44,588 nucleotides of DNA, from the NCBI GenBank assembly GCA_964617565.1, contig CAZTYH010000019.1, forward strand, positions 1-44,588, in the 5' to 3' direction. The stretch comes from JAKJGV01 sp964617565 (GTDB taxonomy: Bacteria; Verrucomicrobiota; Kiritimatiellia; CAIQIC01; JAGNIJ01). A program made the translations under genes and the position numbers. Of this stretch, positions 32,642 to 41,467 are shown in pieces. The notes under the pieces were generated by a model. The model saw only the letters and a program-made list of their open reading frames with translations, was not told where the DNA came from and made no database searches. The number at the start of each line of letters is the position of its first letter. Position 1 is the stretch's first letter.

Positions 32642-35461
32642 ATGATGAAACGCAGCAGCTTTGGGGAACATTTGCGCGTCACGATTTTCTGCACGGTTAT
32701 TCTGCTGGCCGCTCTACAGCCGGCCATCGGGCAAGTGATCGAGAATCTCGACGAGGAGTTTCAATTTGCTTCCGGCCTGGTGGATCTTGGTTTTGCGGAC
32801 TTCGCGGACAAGGTGGTGCAGCAGATTCTGAGGTTGCATCCGGAGCAGAAGGATCGCGCGCAACTGGTCCAGGCGGAAGTTCTGATTTCCCGGCGCCGCT
32901 TCGAAGACGCCGAAAAAATCGTGCGTGAAATGGGCATGGACAACACCAAGGCGCAAGCCATCAGCCTTGCCCTGGCCCGCGGTTACTACGCGATTGGCGA
33001 GACGGACAAGGCTTCGCAGCTCTACACGGAGTTTTTCAAGCGATATGAAGGGCGGATGCCGACCGATCCGGACCTGCTCAGGTTCTACCAGGAAGCCGCG
33101 TACCAATTCGGCCAGATGCTGGAAATGGCCGGAAAAACTGACGATGCGATCAAGGCCTATGGCCGGATTCTTACGACAAAGCCGGACCGGCAAACCTTGA
33201 GACGCGTTCAGGCAAAGCAGGCCGAGCTGTATGTCAAGGCGGCCGCCAGCGCAGACCGTGCGCAACAGGAAAAACTGCTGGCCGAGGCGAAGAAGCTTTG
33301 CGAGACGATCCAGTGGGGCGGGATGGATATCTGGTTCGGCCAGTCGGTCATTACACTTGCGCACATGGACCTGGTGAGGGGGGATCGTACGGCAGCCGAG
33401 AAGACCCTCATGAGTAACATGGATATCTTCAAGGAGATAGATGGATTTCTGAAAGAGGAAGGGCTTCCTGTTTCCGTCAGCCCGATGGCCGGCGCACGGT
33501 TCCTGTTGGGAGAGCTTTTCCAGCAACAGGCAGAAACGATGGAGAAGCAGAAGCGGCCGGCCGAGGATATCATCCCGGTTTATGGCAAAGCGTTAACCGA
33601 GTATTACAATGTCTTTGCCAAGTATGCGGAGAGTGATTGGGGACAGCCCGCGGGTGTTCGTGCCGGTGCGATCAAGTCCATTCTTGAAGACCGGTATGGC
33701 CGCCGGGTGAATGTGGATCTGGGCCAGAAAGCTTCCGTGGCCGTGGCCGGCTATTTCCGGCTTCCCGACAACCTCTTCCGGCAGAAGAAATACAAGGAAG
33801 CGCTGGACGAATACATCAAGACCCTGAACCAGTTCCCAGAGACGGAAGTTACTCCCGCGGCATTGGGCAACATGATGGAGGCATATGCGGAATTGAACGA
33901 TACGCTGATGCTTAAAACGATCATAGCCTACACCGGGGAGCGGTTTTCAGGGAATGAATCGGCGGCATTGGCGTTGCTTCGCATCGGTAAATTCTTCTTC
34001 GACAAGAAAGATGAACCGATGTACATGCTCGCCTACAACACGTACCTGGACAATTTTCCAAAGCATAGTCGGGCCGCCGCCATTCTGTTCACCCTTGCGG
34101 GATTGAAAAAACAGCAGGGCGACGAGCAGGGCGCGAGCCAGCTCTTCGAACGCATCGTAAAAGAGTATCCGAAGGATCAGTATTATCCGCGCGCGCTGAG
34201 CCAGATGGCGTGGGGGTATTACGCCGCCACAAACTTCGAAAAAGCAGTGGAGGGTTTCCGGGTCTTTATCAAGGAAGCGCAGCCGTCTCCGGGCAAGGCG
34301 CTTGCGCAGTTTGCGATGGCGGAGTCGTTGAGACAGATCGGACGGCTGGGCGATGCGGCGGTGGAGTACGAGACGGTCATTCAATGGCTGGCGCCGAAAG
34401 GCAATCCCTACGGCACCTCGGCAGCCGACGTGAAGAAAAACCAGGAGCTTCTTGAGAAGGCCGTGTTCCAGCGGGCGTTCTGCTACGCGCGGATGGACGA
34501 ACCGGCCGAATCCATACAGGATTTCCGTTCCAGGGCCATCCGCGGATACGATCAATTCGTCAGCCTGTTCGCCGATTCGTCCATGGCTCCGTCGGCGCTC
34601 AGCGCGAAGGGAACCGTGCAGTTGGAGATCGGTCAGTATGACGCGGCGATGCAGACCTTTGACCAGCTTGCGGCCAAATATCCGAACTCAGCGGAAGGCA
34701 AGAGCGCGTTGTTTGCGCTGACGCGCAGCGCGATGGAGATCAAGTTGTACGACCAGGCGCGGCCGGCTTTTGAGAAGATGCTGGCGAACAGCAAGGCGTA
34801 CACGCCCGATGAGTTCACCCGTGTCGGGCAGTTGATGCTGGATGCCAAGTTGTATCCCGAAGCGATAAAAGCTTTCACCCATGTCAGCAGCGCAACAGAG
34901 GAGCGGGCCCTGCTGGAACGCGCGCTGTTCGGGCTTGGCCGGGCCTATTATGAGCAGAAGGATTATCCCAAGGCGACCCAGGCGCTCGAGGAAATGATGG
35001 AACGCTATCCTCGCTCGGGATTGTTCCACGAGGCGAAATTTACCCTGGGTCGCGCGTACCGCGAAACGGGACGATTGGATGAAGCCGTGCAGGTCATGAC
35101 GGATGTATTCAAGTTTGCCGACACGCCACTGCTGTTGAACCAGGCCAGTTATGATCTTGGAATGATTCAGAAGGAACGCGGTGAAAAAGTGGCAGCCCTG
35201 GCGTCCTTCCTCCGTATCGGGTTGCTGGCCGATCCGAAGAATCCGGAACTCAGCCCGCTCGTGGAGAAGAGTCTGATTGAAAGCATAAATCTGGGAATGG
35301 AGCTGGAGCGCTATGACGATGTGATAGACAGCGCAGAGCTTTACATGACGCTGTTTCCGGAGAGCGCGCAGATCGGCGATGTGCGCCAGGCAAGGGCGGA
35401 TGCGCGTATGAAAGCCGCGCAGGCGCCCGGTGTTCCGGCCCCGGAGGCAACTCAACCGTAA
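32642..35461 (+). CDS. large secreted TPR-repeat protein
   Basis: 939 aa from the ATG at 32642 (ATGATG; the second is equally possible). Signal peptide at about 10-39 ending PAIGQ. The rest is helical repeats of tetratricopeptide type along the whole length, for example IKAYGRILTTKPDRQTL, ASQLFERIVKEYPKDQYYPRALSQMAWGYY, AMQTFDQLAAKYPNSAEGKSALF and ALEEMMERYPRSGLFHEAKFTLGRAY, then a short Pro/Ala-rich tail. The repeats resemble those of YbgF/CpoB and BamD, which work in the periplasm with Tol/Ton machines. First gene of a six-gene operon with exbB and two exbD genes; it probably offers a protein-binding scaffold in the periplasm. No specific function can be named. Confidence 0.85.
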   Translation: MMKRSSFGEHLRVTIFCTVILLAALQPAIGQVIENLDEEFQFASGLVDLGFADFADKVVQQILRLHPEQKDRAQLVQAEVLISRRRFEDAEKIVREMGMDNTKAQAISLALARGYYAIGETDKASQLYTEFFKRYEGRMPTDPDLLRFYQEAAYQFGQMLEMAGKTDDAIKAYGRILTTKPDRQTLRRVQAKQAELYVKAAASADRAQQEKLLAEAKKLCETIQWGGMDIWFGQSVITLAHMDLVRGDRTAAEKTLMSNMDIFKEIDGFLKEEGLPVSVSPMAGARFLLGELFQQQAETMEKQKRPAEDIIPVYGKALTEYYNVFAKYAESDWGQPAGVRAGAIKSILEDRYGRRVNVDLGQKASVAVAGYFRLPDNLFRQKKYKEALDEYIKTLNQFPETEVTPAALGNMMEAYAELNDTLMLKTIIAYTGERFSGNESAALALLRIGKFFFDKKDEPMYMLAYNTYLDNFPKHSRAAAILFTLAGLKKQQGDEQGASQLFERIVKEYPKDQYYPRALSQMAWGYYAATNFEKAVEGFRVFIKEAQPSPGKALAQFAMAESLRQIGRLGDAAVEYETVIQWLAPKGNPYGTSAADVKKNQELLEKAVFQRAFCYARMDEPAESIQDFRSRAIRGYDQFVSLFADSSMAPSALSAKGTVQLEIGQYDAAMQTFDQLAAKYPNSAEGKSALFALTRSAMEIKLYDQARPAFEKMLANSKAYTPDEFTRVGQLMLDAKLYPEAIKAFTHVSSATEERALLERALFGLGRAYYEQKDYPKATQALEEMMERYPRSGLFHEAKFTLGRAYRETGRLDEAVQVMTDVFKFADTPLLLNQASYDLGMIQKERGEKVAALASFLRIGLLADPKNPELSPLVEKSLIESINLGMELERYDDVIDSAELYMTLFPESAQIGDVRQARADARMKAAQAPGVPAPEATQP

Positions 35462-35489
35462 AGTGGATTTGAACACCAGGAATGGAGTG

Positions 35490-36302
35490 ATGAACATGAA
35501 AGCACGCAGACGATGGGGATGGCCGGGGCGGAGCAGGACATGCCTTCTTGCCGCGATTCTTTTTTGCGCAGCGCTTTCCGCAGATGCGGCCCATGTGATC
35601 ACCGCGCAGGGGCAGCGGATAGATGGAACCGATATACGCGCGCGCGCAAACGGGGAGATTATTCTGACCACGGCGGCCGGTACGCGCACATTCTACCCTG
35701 GACAGTATCTGCGCGCGGTCGCGGATAAGCCCGCGGAGGTGGATCAGGCGGTACGGCTCGTGGAGCAACGCAATTTCGATGATGCAATCAAGCTGCTTGA
35801 GGACGTCGTGTCGAAGTATCGCTTCCTGGATTGGGACAACCAGGCGCGCGTTATGATTGCGGTAGCGCAGTCGCGGAAGGGGGACCATGCCGCGGCTGTG
35901 ACCAGCTATGAGCGTCTTTTTTCCTCCAATCCGAAAAGCCGGGAAGAAGCGGATGTCATGTGGGCGTACCGGCAGGCATTGCTGGATGCGAAGCAATTCG
36001 ACAAGCTGGATCAGCAACTGCGCGAGGTCATTGCCTCGGGAGCCCGGACCGATGCCGCTCGTGCGCAAGTGATGCGCGGTGACATAAACATGGCTCAGAA
36101 TCGGGTGGAACTGGCCGCCATGGACTACTTGCGGACCGTGGTTCTTTTCAAGGCAGAGCGGGCGGTCCAGCCGGAAGCTCTGTTGAAGGCGGGCGATGCC
36201 CTTGAAAAGCTGCGTGACAGCAGGGCAAAAGAGATGTATCGGAGGGTTGTGGAGGATTATCCGACCAGCCCGCAGGCCCAGGCGGCGCGGGGCAAGATGT
36301 GA
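35490..36302 (+). CDS. secreted TPR-repeat protein, smaller
   Basis: 270 aa from the ATG at 35490, with GGAGTG just before; upstream in-frame starts lie in the preceding gene. Signal peptide about 15-35 ending SADAAH. A short beta region follows (ITAQGQRIDGTDIRARANGEIILTTAAGTRTFYPGQY), then TPR-like helices with FDDAIKLLEDVVSKYRFLDWDNQA, HAAAVTSYERLFSSNPKS and AKEMYRRVVEDYPTSPQAQAARGKM. Located 28 nt after the larger TPR gene and 66 nt before exbB, on the same strand. Likely a periplasmic partner of the motor complex. Not assigned to a named family. Confidence 0.83.
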   Translation: MNMKARRRWGWPGRSRTCLLAAILFCAALSADAAHVITAQGQRIDGTDIRARANGEIILTTAAGTRTFYPGQYLRAVADKPAEVDQAVRLVEQRNFDDAIKLLEDVVSKYRFLDWDNQARVMIAVAQSRKGDHAAAVTSYERLFSSNPKSREEADVMWAYRQALLDAKQFDKLDQQLREVIASGARTDAARAQVMRGDINMAQNRVELAAMDYLRTVVLFKAERAVQPEALLKAGDALEKLRDSRAKEMYRRVVEDYPTSPQAQAARGKM

Positions 36303-36368
36303 CGACGGTAATGGAAGATGTTGAATCGAACCAACTGGAGCTAAGGGACGAGCAGAAGGAGTGATACC

Positions 36369-37157
36369 ATGGTGAAGAAGATTATATTGGCGCTGATGGC
36401 AGCGTGGTTGCTTTGTGGTGGACTGGTCTTGGTGGCGCAGGCGCAGGAAGAGGCGCCTGAGGGGATGGATCTGGCGGCAGAGGCCCAGACGACAACCTCC
36501 GCCAAGCCGTCGGGGTTGGGATTCTTCCAGGTCATTCGCAGCAGCGGATTCCTGGGCGTGATTCTGTGGATGGCGCTGGGCATTACATCGCTGGCGGCGG
36601 GTGCCCTTGCCATTGATTCCTTTGTGACGATTCGCACAAAGAAAATCATGCCGGAAACCCTCGTGCAGGATGTTCGTTCCGCAATGGAACAGGGTGATGT
36701 TATGAAGGCGCTTAAAATCTGCGATGAACAACCCGGTCCATTTGCCAGTATCCTGTCCGCCGGCTTTGCGAACGTGCGCGAAGGATACGATGTCATCCAG
36801 GACGTGGTAGGCGTTGCCGCGGATCTCGAAAGCGAAAAGCTGATGCAGCGCGTCGCCTACCTGAATGTGTGCGCCAACCTGGCGCCGATGCTTGGACTGC
36901 TTGGAACCGTGCAGGGCATGATCTATGCATTCGCAACCCTTGCCACAACGCAGGCCGGTGCGGCGCAGCAGGCGATGCTGGCGATGAACATCGCCCAGGC
37001 GCTGTGGACGACCGCCGCGGGTCTGTGCGTCGCGATTCCTGCCGTCGGGTTCTATACCTTTTTCAAGAATCGCGCGACCAAGATCATCCTCGGCATGGAA
37101 GCGTTGACGATGGATCTCATCAAGTCGCTGCGGAATGTCGAAGTGGTTGAGGAATAG
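36369..37157 (+). CDS. exbB: ExbB/TolQ/MotA-family proton channel protein
   Basis: 262 aa. Starts with a cleavable-looking signal (about 1-25, ending VAQAQ) and a short periplasmic stretch, which is a common arrangement in larger ExbB proteins. TM1 at about 60-85, then the cytosolic region, then the two conserved helices: PMLGLLGTVQGMI at 173-185 and ALWTTAAGLCVAIPAV at 211-226. Pentamers of ExbB surround ExbD and convert proton flow into mechanical work. AAGGAG stands 10 nt before the ATG. It precedes two exbD genes. Confidence 0.93.
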   Translation: MVKKIILALMAAWLLCGGLVLVAQAQEEAPEGMDLAAEAQTTTSAKPSGLGFFQVIRSSGFLGVILWMALGITSLAAGALAIDSFVTIRTKKIMPETLVQDVRSAMEQGDVMKALKICDEQPGPFASILSAGFANVREGYDVIQDVVGVAADLESEKLMQRVAYLNVCANLAPMLGLLGTVQGMIYAFATLATTQAGAAQQAMLAMNIAQALWTTAAGLCVAIPAVGFYTFFKNRATKIILGMEALTMDLIKSLRNVEVVEE

Positions 37158-37181
37158 TATTAACGCCGAAAGGATGCCGAC

Positions 37182-37601
37182 ATGGCGGCCAGACGCAAGT
37201 CAGATGAAGAGATGACGGTAAACATGACGCCGATGATTGACGTCGTGTTTCAGCTCATCATTTTCTTCGTCACGACCGTGGATATGGAAAACAAGGCCTT
37301 GGATACGAAAATCCGGTTGGCCATGTCTCCGCACGGTCCGGCGGTGGAAAAGAAGGATCCGCGAACGATCATGGTGGACGTGGATCACAAGGGCCGGATA
37401 TCCATCGCGCGCGTCGGGATGTCCGCCGATGTGCTCCGTCAGGTTTTGCGGAAAGCGGTGGCGGACTATGGCCCGACCATCCCCCTGGTGATTCGCGGAG
37501 ACGGCAAGACCCCCCACGAGGATATCAAGTCGGTCATGGACGCTGCTGCAGCGGCCGGTTTGTGGAAGGTCAAATTCGTGGCTGTGAAAGAAAAAGCTTA
37601 A
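37182..37601 (+). CDS. exbD: ExbD/TolR-family protein, first copy
   Basis: 139 aa. Short cytosolic N-terminus, one transmembrane helix with the proton-carrying aspartate D20 in MTPMIDVVFQLIIFF, then the periplasmic ExbD domain (about 60-139) with TIMVDVDHKGRIS and IPLVIRGDGKTPHEDIKSVMDAA. The proton path partner of ExbB. 24 nt after exbB and 13 nt before a second, clearly different exbD. Having two allows an ExbD heterodimer inside the ExbB ring. Confidence 0.93.
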   Translation: MAARRKSDEEMTVNMTPMIDVVFQLIIFFVTTVDMENKALDTKIRLAMSPHGPAVEKKDPRTIMVDVDHKGRISIARVGMSADVLRQVLRKAVADYGPTIPLVIRGDGKTPHEDIKSVMDAAAAAGLWKVKFVAVKEKA

Positions 37602-37614
37602 CCGAGGTCATCTC

Positions 37615-38025
37615 ATGGCAAGGCAACGCAGAAAAGCGGAAGCTCCGGCAGCGGATTTGCCAATGACGCCGATGATTGACGTCGTCTTCCAGCTGCTCAT
37701 TTATTTTCTTGTTACCATCCAGCCGCGCGATGTGCTCGCGCACCTGGACGTGTTCCGGCCTTCGCCGGATCAGCGGCAGCAGGAGCAGCAGGAAAAGCCC
37801 AAGATGATCCGGATCCTCGTATTCCCGGACGGCTTCACGATCAATGAGCGTCCGGTGGATGCTGCGGAGTTGGATCGCCTGTTGACGCGGCTGGCAAGTA
37901 TTGACCGGAATCAGACCATTTTGATTACGTGCACGGCGGCTTCTCCGCACGAAAAACTCGTGCGTGTTCTGGACCTTTGCGCCAAGAACAAGCTGGTTAA
38001 CTTGTCCGTCGTCAGCACGTATTAG
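37615..38025 (+). CDS. ExbD/TolR-family protein, second copy
   Basis: 136 aa. MTPMIDVVFQLLIYF with D22 as the proton-carrying residue, a Gln/Glu-rich linker (about 50-62) and a periplasmic domain with IRILVFPDGFTINERPVDAAELDRLL and TCTAASPHEKLVRVLDLCAKNKL. Differs strongly from the first copy outside the membrane helix, so this is not a recent duplication. Likely forms a heterodimer with the first. 40 nt before the toroid protein gene. Confidence 0.92.
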   Translation: MARQRRKAEAPAADLPMTPMIDVVFQLLIYFLVTIQPRDVLAHLDVFRPSPDQRQQEQQEKPKMIRILVFPDGFTINERPVDAAELDRLLTRLASIDRNQTILITCTAASPHEKLVRVLDLCAKNKLVNLSVVSTY

Positions 38026-38065
38026 GTATGGTGGTGAAGGGGTGCGGTTCGGAGGTGGAAGCGGT

Positions 38066-39511
38066 ATGAATATGAACGTCCGAGCTTCAATGAGAATGCT
38101 CATTGATCACATCTGGGGGCCCACGGGCTCCATGATCCTTCATGTGCTGGTAATAGTGGCTCTGCTTCGTCTCGTGACCTACAAGCCGCTCGAGCGTGCG
38201 CCCGAGGTTGAAGTCGTGATCATGGATCCGGATGCAGTGGACCTTGAAGAGTTCGAGAAAGAGCTTGAGCAATTGGAAGAGCGCCCGGAAATTGTGGATG
38301 CCCTTGCGCCGCCGGATATATCTTTTGAAATGGAGCAGCCCCCGGATGTCGCGGATTTCGCGTCGCCGGACCCGGATGTGAGTTTCGACGCGCTGGATAT
38401 TCGCAGTGATGTGGCCAGTCCGCTTGTCATGCGCGGTCTTTTCCAGGGACGTTCAGCGGCCGGTCGGGACGGCGCCTTGCGCAGTTATGCGGGGCAATGG
38501 GGTCAGTTCACGGAATCCGCGGTACTCAAGGCGCTGGAATGGCTTAAGCGCAACCAGGCACCCGATGGATCCTGGGGCCCGAACAAACCTGCCATGACCG
38601 GGCTTGGACTTCTGACTTTCCTTGCGCATGGGGAAACCACCTCGTCCGAGAAATACGGCGAGACCGTTGAGAAGGCCATGCGCTTCCTGATTTCGCAGCA
38701 GGACGCGGAAGGGCGTTTCACCAAAACCGACAATCAGCCGGGTCCCTATGCACACGGGATCGCTGCCTATGCGATCAGCGAGGCATACGGCTTGACACGT
38801 ATCCCGTCGCTCAAGCCTGTGATGGAAAAGGCGATCCAGGTGATTATCAACGGTCAACAACCGCGAGGCGGATGGGATTATAATTACAGCAAGGGTGCCC
38901 GCCGGGATAGTTCCGTAGCGGCGTGGCAAATCCAGGCCCTGAAGGCGGCTTATATTGCCGGTGCGGAGAATCGCGGCCTCAAGGAAGCGATGGATAAGGC
39001 GGTCGAGGATATCAAGAGCGCTCATAATCCTGAAACAGGCCGGTTCCGGTATACGGATAACAAGTCGCATCAAACCGATTCGATTACGGGGCTTGCGGTG
39101 CTTGCGCTACAACTGCTCGGACATGGAACTTCAAGGGAGGCGCGCGCTGGACTGCAGGCCTTGTCCAGTGCCAACTGCGACTGGGAGAAACCGGATGAGT
39201 GGCCGATGTATGCGTGGTATTATGTCACGCAAGCCAAGTTCCACCAGGGCGGTCAGGCTTGGGCCAATTGGAATTCCCGCTTCGCGCGGGCCTACGTGAA
39301 AAATCAAAACGACGATGGCAGTTGGACGTCGGCCGGACAGAATTTAAGTTCACAGAGCGGCAAAGAAGTTCACTTGGGTCCCGTTTACAGCACCACGCTG
39401 GCGGCGCTGACCCTGCAGGTGTATTACCGCTTCCTGCCGACCTATAAGCCTATCGCTGTTGAGCCGGTAACCCATACCGAGGCGGATGACGTTGCTGTCG
39501 AGATTCTGTAG
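38066..39511 (+). CDS. membrane-anchored protein with a terpene-cyclase-like alpha/alpha toroid
   Basis: 481 aa from the ATG at 38066, which has GGAGGTGG upstream. One transmembrane helix at about 21-38 with the short N-terminus inside, as in TonB/TolA; an acidic, proline-containing linker at 41-120 (EVEVVIMDPDAVDLEEFEKE onward); then a helical toroid at about 148-455 of the prenyltransferase/squalene-cyclase repeat class. Four QW-like motifs: Q164-W170 (QAPDGSW), Q212-F218, Q265-W270 and Q414-W420 (QNDDGSW). The DxDD motif of squalene-hopene cyclase is absent, so cyclase activity is unlikely. Last gene of the TPR/exbB/exbD operon, in the position of tonB. Probably moved by the motor and binding a peptide, glycan or lipid in the periplasm. 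Confidence 0.85.
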   Translation: MNMNVRASMRMLIDHIWGPTGSMILHVLVIVALLRLVTYKPLERAPEVEVVIMDPDAVDLEEFEKELEQLEERPEIVDALAPPDISFEMEQPPDVADFASPDPDVSFDALDIRSDVASPLVMRGLFQGRSAAGRDGALRSYAGQWGQFTESAVLKALEWLKRNQAPDGSWGPNKPAMTGLGLLTFLAHGETTSSEKYGETVEKAMRFLISQQDAEGRFTKTDNQPGPYAHGIAAYAISEAYGLTRIPSLKPVMEKAIQVIINGQQPRGGWDYNYSKGARRDSSVAAWQIQALKAAYIAGAENRGLKEAMDKAVEDIKSAHNPETGRFRYTDNKSHQTDSITGLAVLALQLLGHGTSREARAGLQALSSANCDWEKPDEWPMYAWYYVTQAKFHQGGQAWANWNSRFARAYVKNQNDDGSWTSAGQNLSSQSGKEVHLGPVYSTTLAALTLQVYYRFLPTYKPIAVEPVTHTEADDVAVEIL

Positions 39512-39516
39512 GTGAA

Positions 39517-39552
39517 CCTTGAAGATCGAGGCTCGACGCCCTCGTTTCAAGG
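39517..39552 (+). terminator. hairpin after the toroid gene, terminator-like
   Basis: CCTTGAA (39517-39523) pairs with TTCAAGG (39546-39552), and inside it CGAGG (39527-39531) pairs with CCTCG (39540-39544). It starts six bases after the stop codon. No T-run follows, so it may need Rho or serve to protect the mRNA 3' end. Confidence 0.45.
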
Positions 39553-39634
39553 GACAAGCTTCCAAATTACGGTTTCAAGTTTCTTGCTTCCGCCCTCGGC
39601 ATTTCAGTCCGATCTGTGGTAGTGTCTTGCCAGC

Positions 39635-41440
39635 ATGACCTCTGAGCCACAAATACGCCTTCTCCCGGACCATGTGGCCAACAAGATCGCCGCGGGGGAG
39701 GTCGTGGATCGCCCCGCTTCCGTGGTCAAGGAACTGATCGAAAACGCACTCGATGCAGGAGCAACACAGGTTGACGTTGAAGTAGCGGCAGGCGGAAAAA
39801 AACTGATCGTGGTGTCCGATAGCGGTTCGGGTATGAGTCGAGACAATGCGTTGTTGAGCCTTGAAAGACATGCGACCAGCAAGATCCGCGATGCCGATGA
39901 TATTGAGCGCGTGGCCACGCTGGGCTTCCGGGGAGAAGCGCTTGCGGCTATTGCGGCCGTGTCCCGATTCTCTCTCACCACGCGCCGTTCGGACTCGGTC
40001 AGTGGAACAGAAATTACGGTCGTCGGCGGAAAATTGCAGGATGTGAAGGAAATTGGATGTCCGCCGGGGACTACGATGGCGGTTCGGAATCTTTTTTTCA
40101 ATGTGCCTGCCCGGCGCCGTTTTCTCCGTTCCGATCAAACGGAGCAGGCCCATGTAAGACAGGTCTTTCTTGTCTATGCCATGTCACATCCGCGAGTCGG
40201 ATTCAGTCTTGTAATTGATCGGCGTGAGGCATACCGGTTGCCCGGCGGCGCAGGGGCAGATGAACGTCTTCGCGATCTCATGGGCGCGGAAATATTCCGC
40301 GCGCTTCGGAGAGTGGAAGGTGAAGTCGGCGGTGTACGGGTGCATGGTTTTGCGGGTCTGCCGCAGCAAAGCCGGGCGGATCGCGCGGAGCAGTATGTTT
40401 TCATCAATAACCGGCCCGCGACGGCGCCGGTCCTCAGCTTCGCTGTGAACGAGGCATACCATACGCTGTTGCCGAAAGGCAGGCATCCGGTTGTGTACCT
40501 GCATATTGAAATGGATCCGGCGCTGGTGGACGTCAATGTGCATCCGGCCAAAAAGGAAGTTCGTTTCCGGCGTCCCGGTGAAGTGAGAGATGCGGTGATC
40601 GCGGCGGTGAAGGCTGCGTTGGAGCGAGGAGGTGTGCAGACGGCTCCGTCTGATGCCGGGGCGGTCTCGGGCGTGCCTGAATTGACCGCGCAGCCCGTGA
40701 CGGCGCCGCTGTTGAACATTGAAGATCTGCCTTCGCCCCGGGCGTTTTCGTATCCCCGTCTTCCCATGATCGCCCCGGCGCCGGGGGATGGCGAGCGCGT
40801 GGACGATGGAGGGCAAAAAGATTCCGATCCATCCAGTCGCGCTCCTGCTGAAAAGGCTCCCTGGTCATGGTGCCGGGTTCTGGGCCAGGCCGGCGGTTTA
40901 TATGTTGTATTGGAGACCGAGGATGGCCTGGTCTTGATGGATCCGCACGCCGCCCACGAACGGGTTCTCTATGAAGCGTATATGAGAGAGGTCTTGTCGC
41001 AGCGGGTTAACGCGCAGGGATTGCTCGCAGCCGAAACGGTAGAGCTGATGCCTGAAGACGCCGAAAAAGTGCGCGAAAATGTGGAATTGCTTCGCAAGAT
41101 GGGTTTTGGCCTTTCGGACTTCGGGGGGGATGCTTTCATTGTTGATGCCATGCCGGTTTGCCTTGGGAACGCCGCGCCTGCGTTGCTGCTTGCGGAAGTG
41201 GCCGGCGGGCTGGGGCGAGGCGGTTCAAGAGCCGGGGCTGAACATTGGGCGGAGGAGGCGGTTGCCCAGGCGGCATGCAAGGCCGCGGTGAAGGCCCGCG
41301 ATCGTTTACGGTTAAGCGAGATCGAAAAGCTGGTGGTGGATCTCGCACGGGCGGAAATGCCTTATACCTGTCCCCACGGCCGTCCCACGGTGATCTTCAT
41401 GAGTTTTAACGAGCTTCACCGCAAGTTCGGAAGGGCGTAA
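39635..41440 (+). CDS. mutL: DNA mismatch repair protein MutL
   Basis: 601 aa. GHKL ATPase domain with IAAGEVVDRPASVVKELIENALDAG, DSGSGM and GFRGEALAAIAAVS; S5-like domain to about residue 330; a variable linker; C-terminal domain with D436-P-H438-A439-x2-E442-x4-E447, a DQHAxxExxxxE metal motif in which Gln is Pro, plus QAACKAAVKA-type and CPHGRPT motifs. This is the set found in MutL proteins with a latent nicking endonuclease, so the organism probably uses MutH-independent repair. mutS is not in the window. Confidence 0.95.
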   Translation: MTSEPQIRLLPDHVANKIAAGEVVDRPASVVKELIENALDAGATQVDVEVAAGGKKLIVVSDSGSGMSRDNALLSLERHATSKIRDADDIERVATLGFRGEALAAIAAVSRFSLTTRRSDSVSGTEITVVGGKLQDVKEIGCPPGTTMAVRNLFFNVPARRRFLRSDQTEQAHVRQVFLVYAMSHPRVGFSLVIDRREAYRLPGGAGADERLRDLMGAEIFRALRRVEGEVGGVRVHGFAGLPQQSRADRAEQYVFINNRPATAPVLSFAVNEAYHTLLPKGRHPVVYLHIEMDPALVDVNVHPAKKEVRFRRPGEVRDAVIAAVKAALERGGVQTAPSDAGAVSGVPELTAQPVTAPLLNIEDLPSPRAFSYPRLPMIAPAPGDGERVDDGGQKDSDPSSRAPAEKAPWSWCRVLGQAGGLYVVLETEDGLVLMDPHAAHERVLYEAYMREVLSQRVNAQGLLAAETVELMPEDAEKVRENVELLRKMGFGLSDFGGDAFIVDAMPVCLGNAAPALLLAEVAGGLGRGGSRAGAEHWAEEAVAQAACKAAVKARDRLRLSEIEKLVVDLARAEMPYTCPHGRPTVIFMSFNELHRKFGRA

Positions 41441-41467
41441 GTCTTTCCAGGTGGACAGCAGGCTGGA

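Noticed and set aside
38066..39511. Squalene-hopene cyclase
   Set aside because: The DxDD catalytic motif is absent, the toroid is too short for a two-domain cyclase, and there is a TonB-like anchor and linker.
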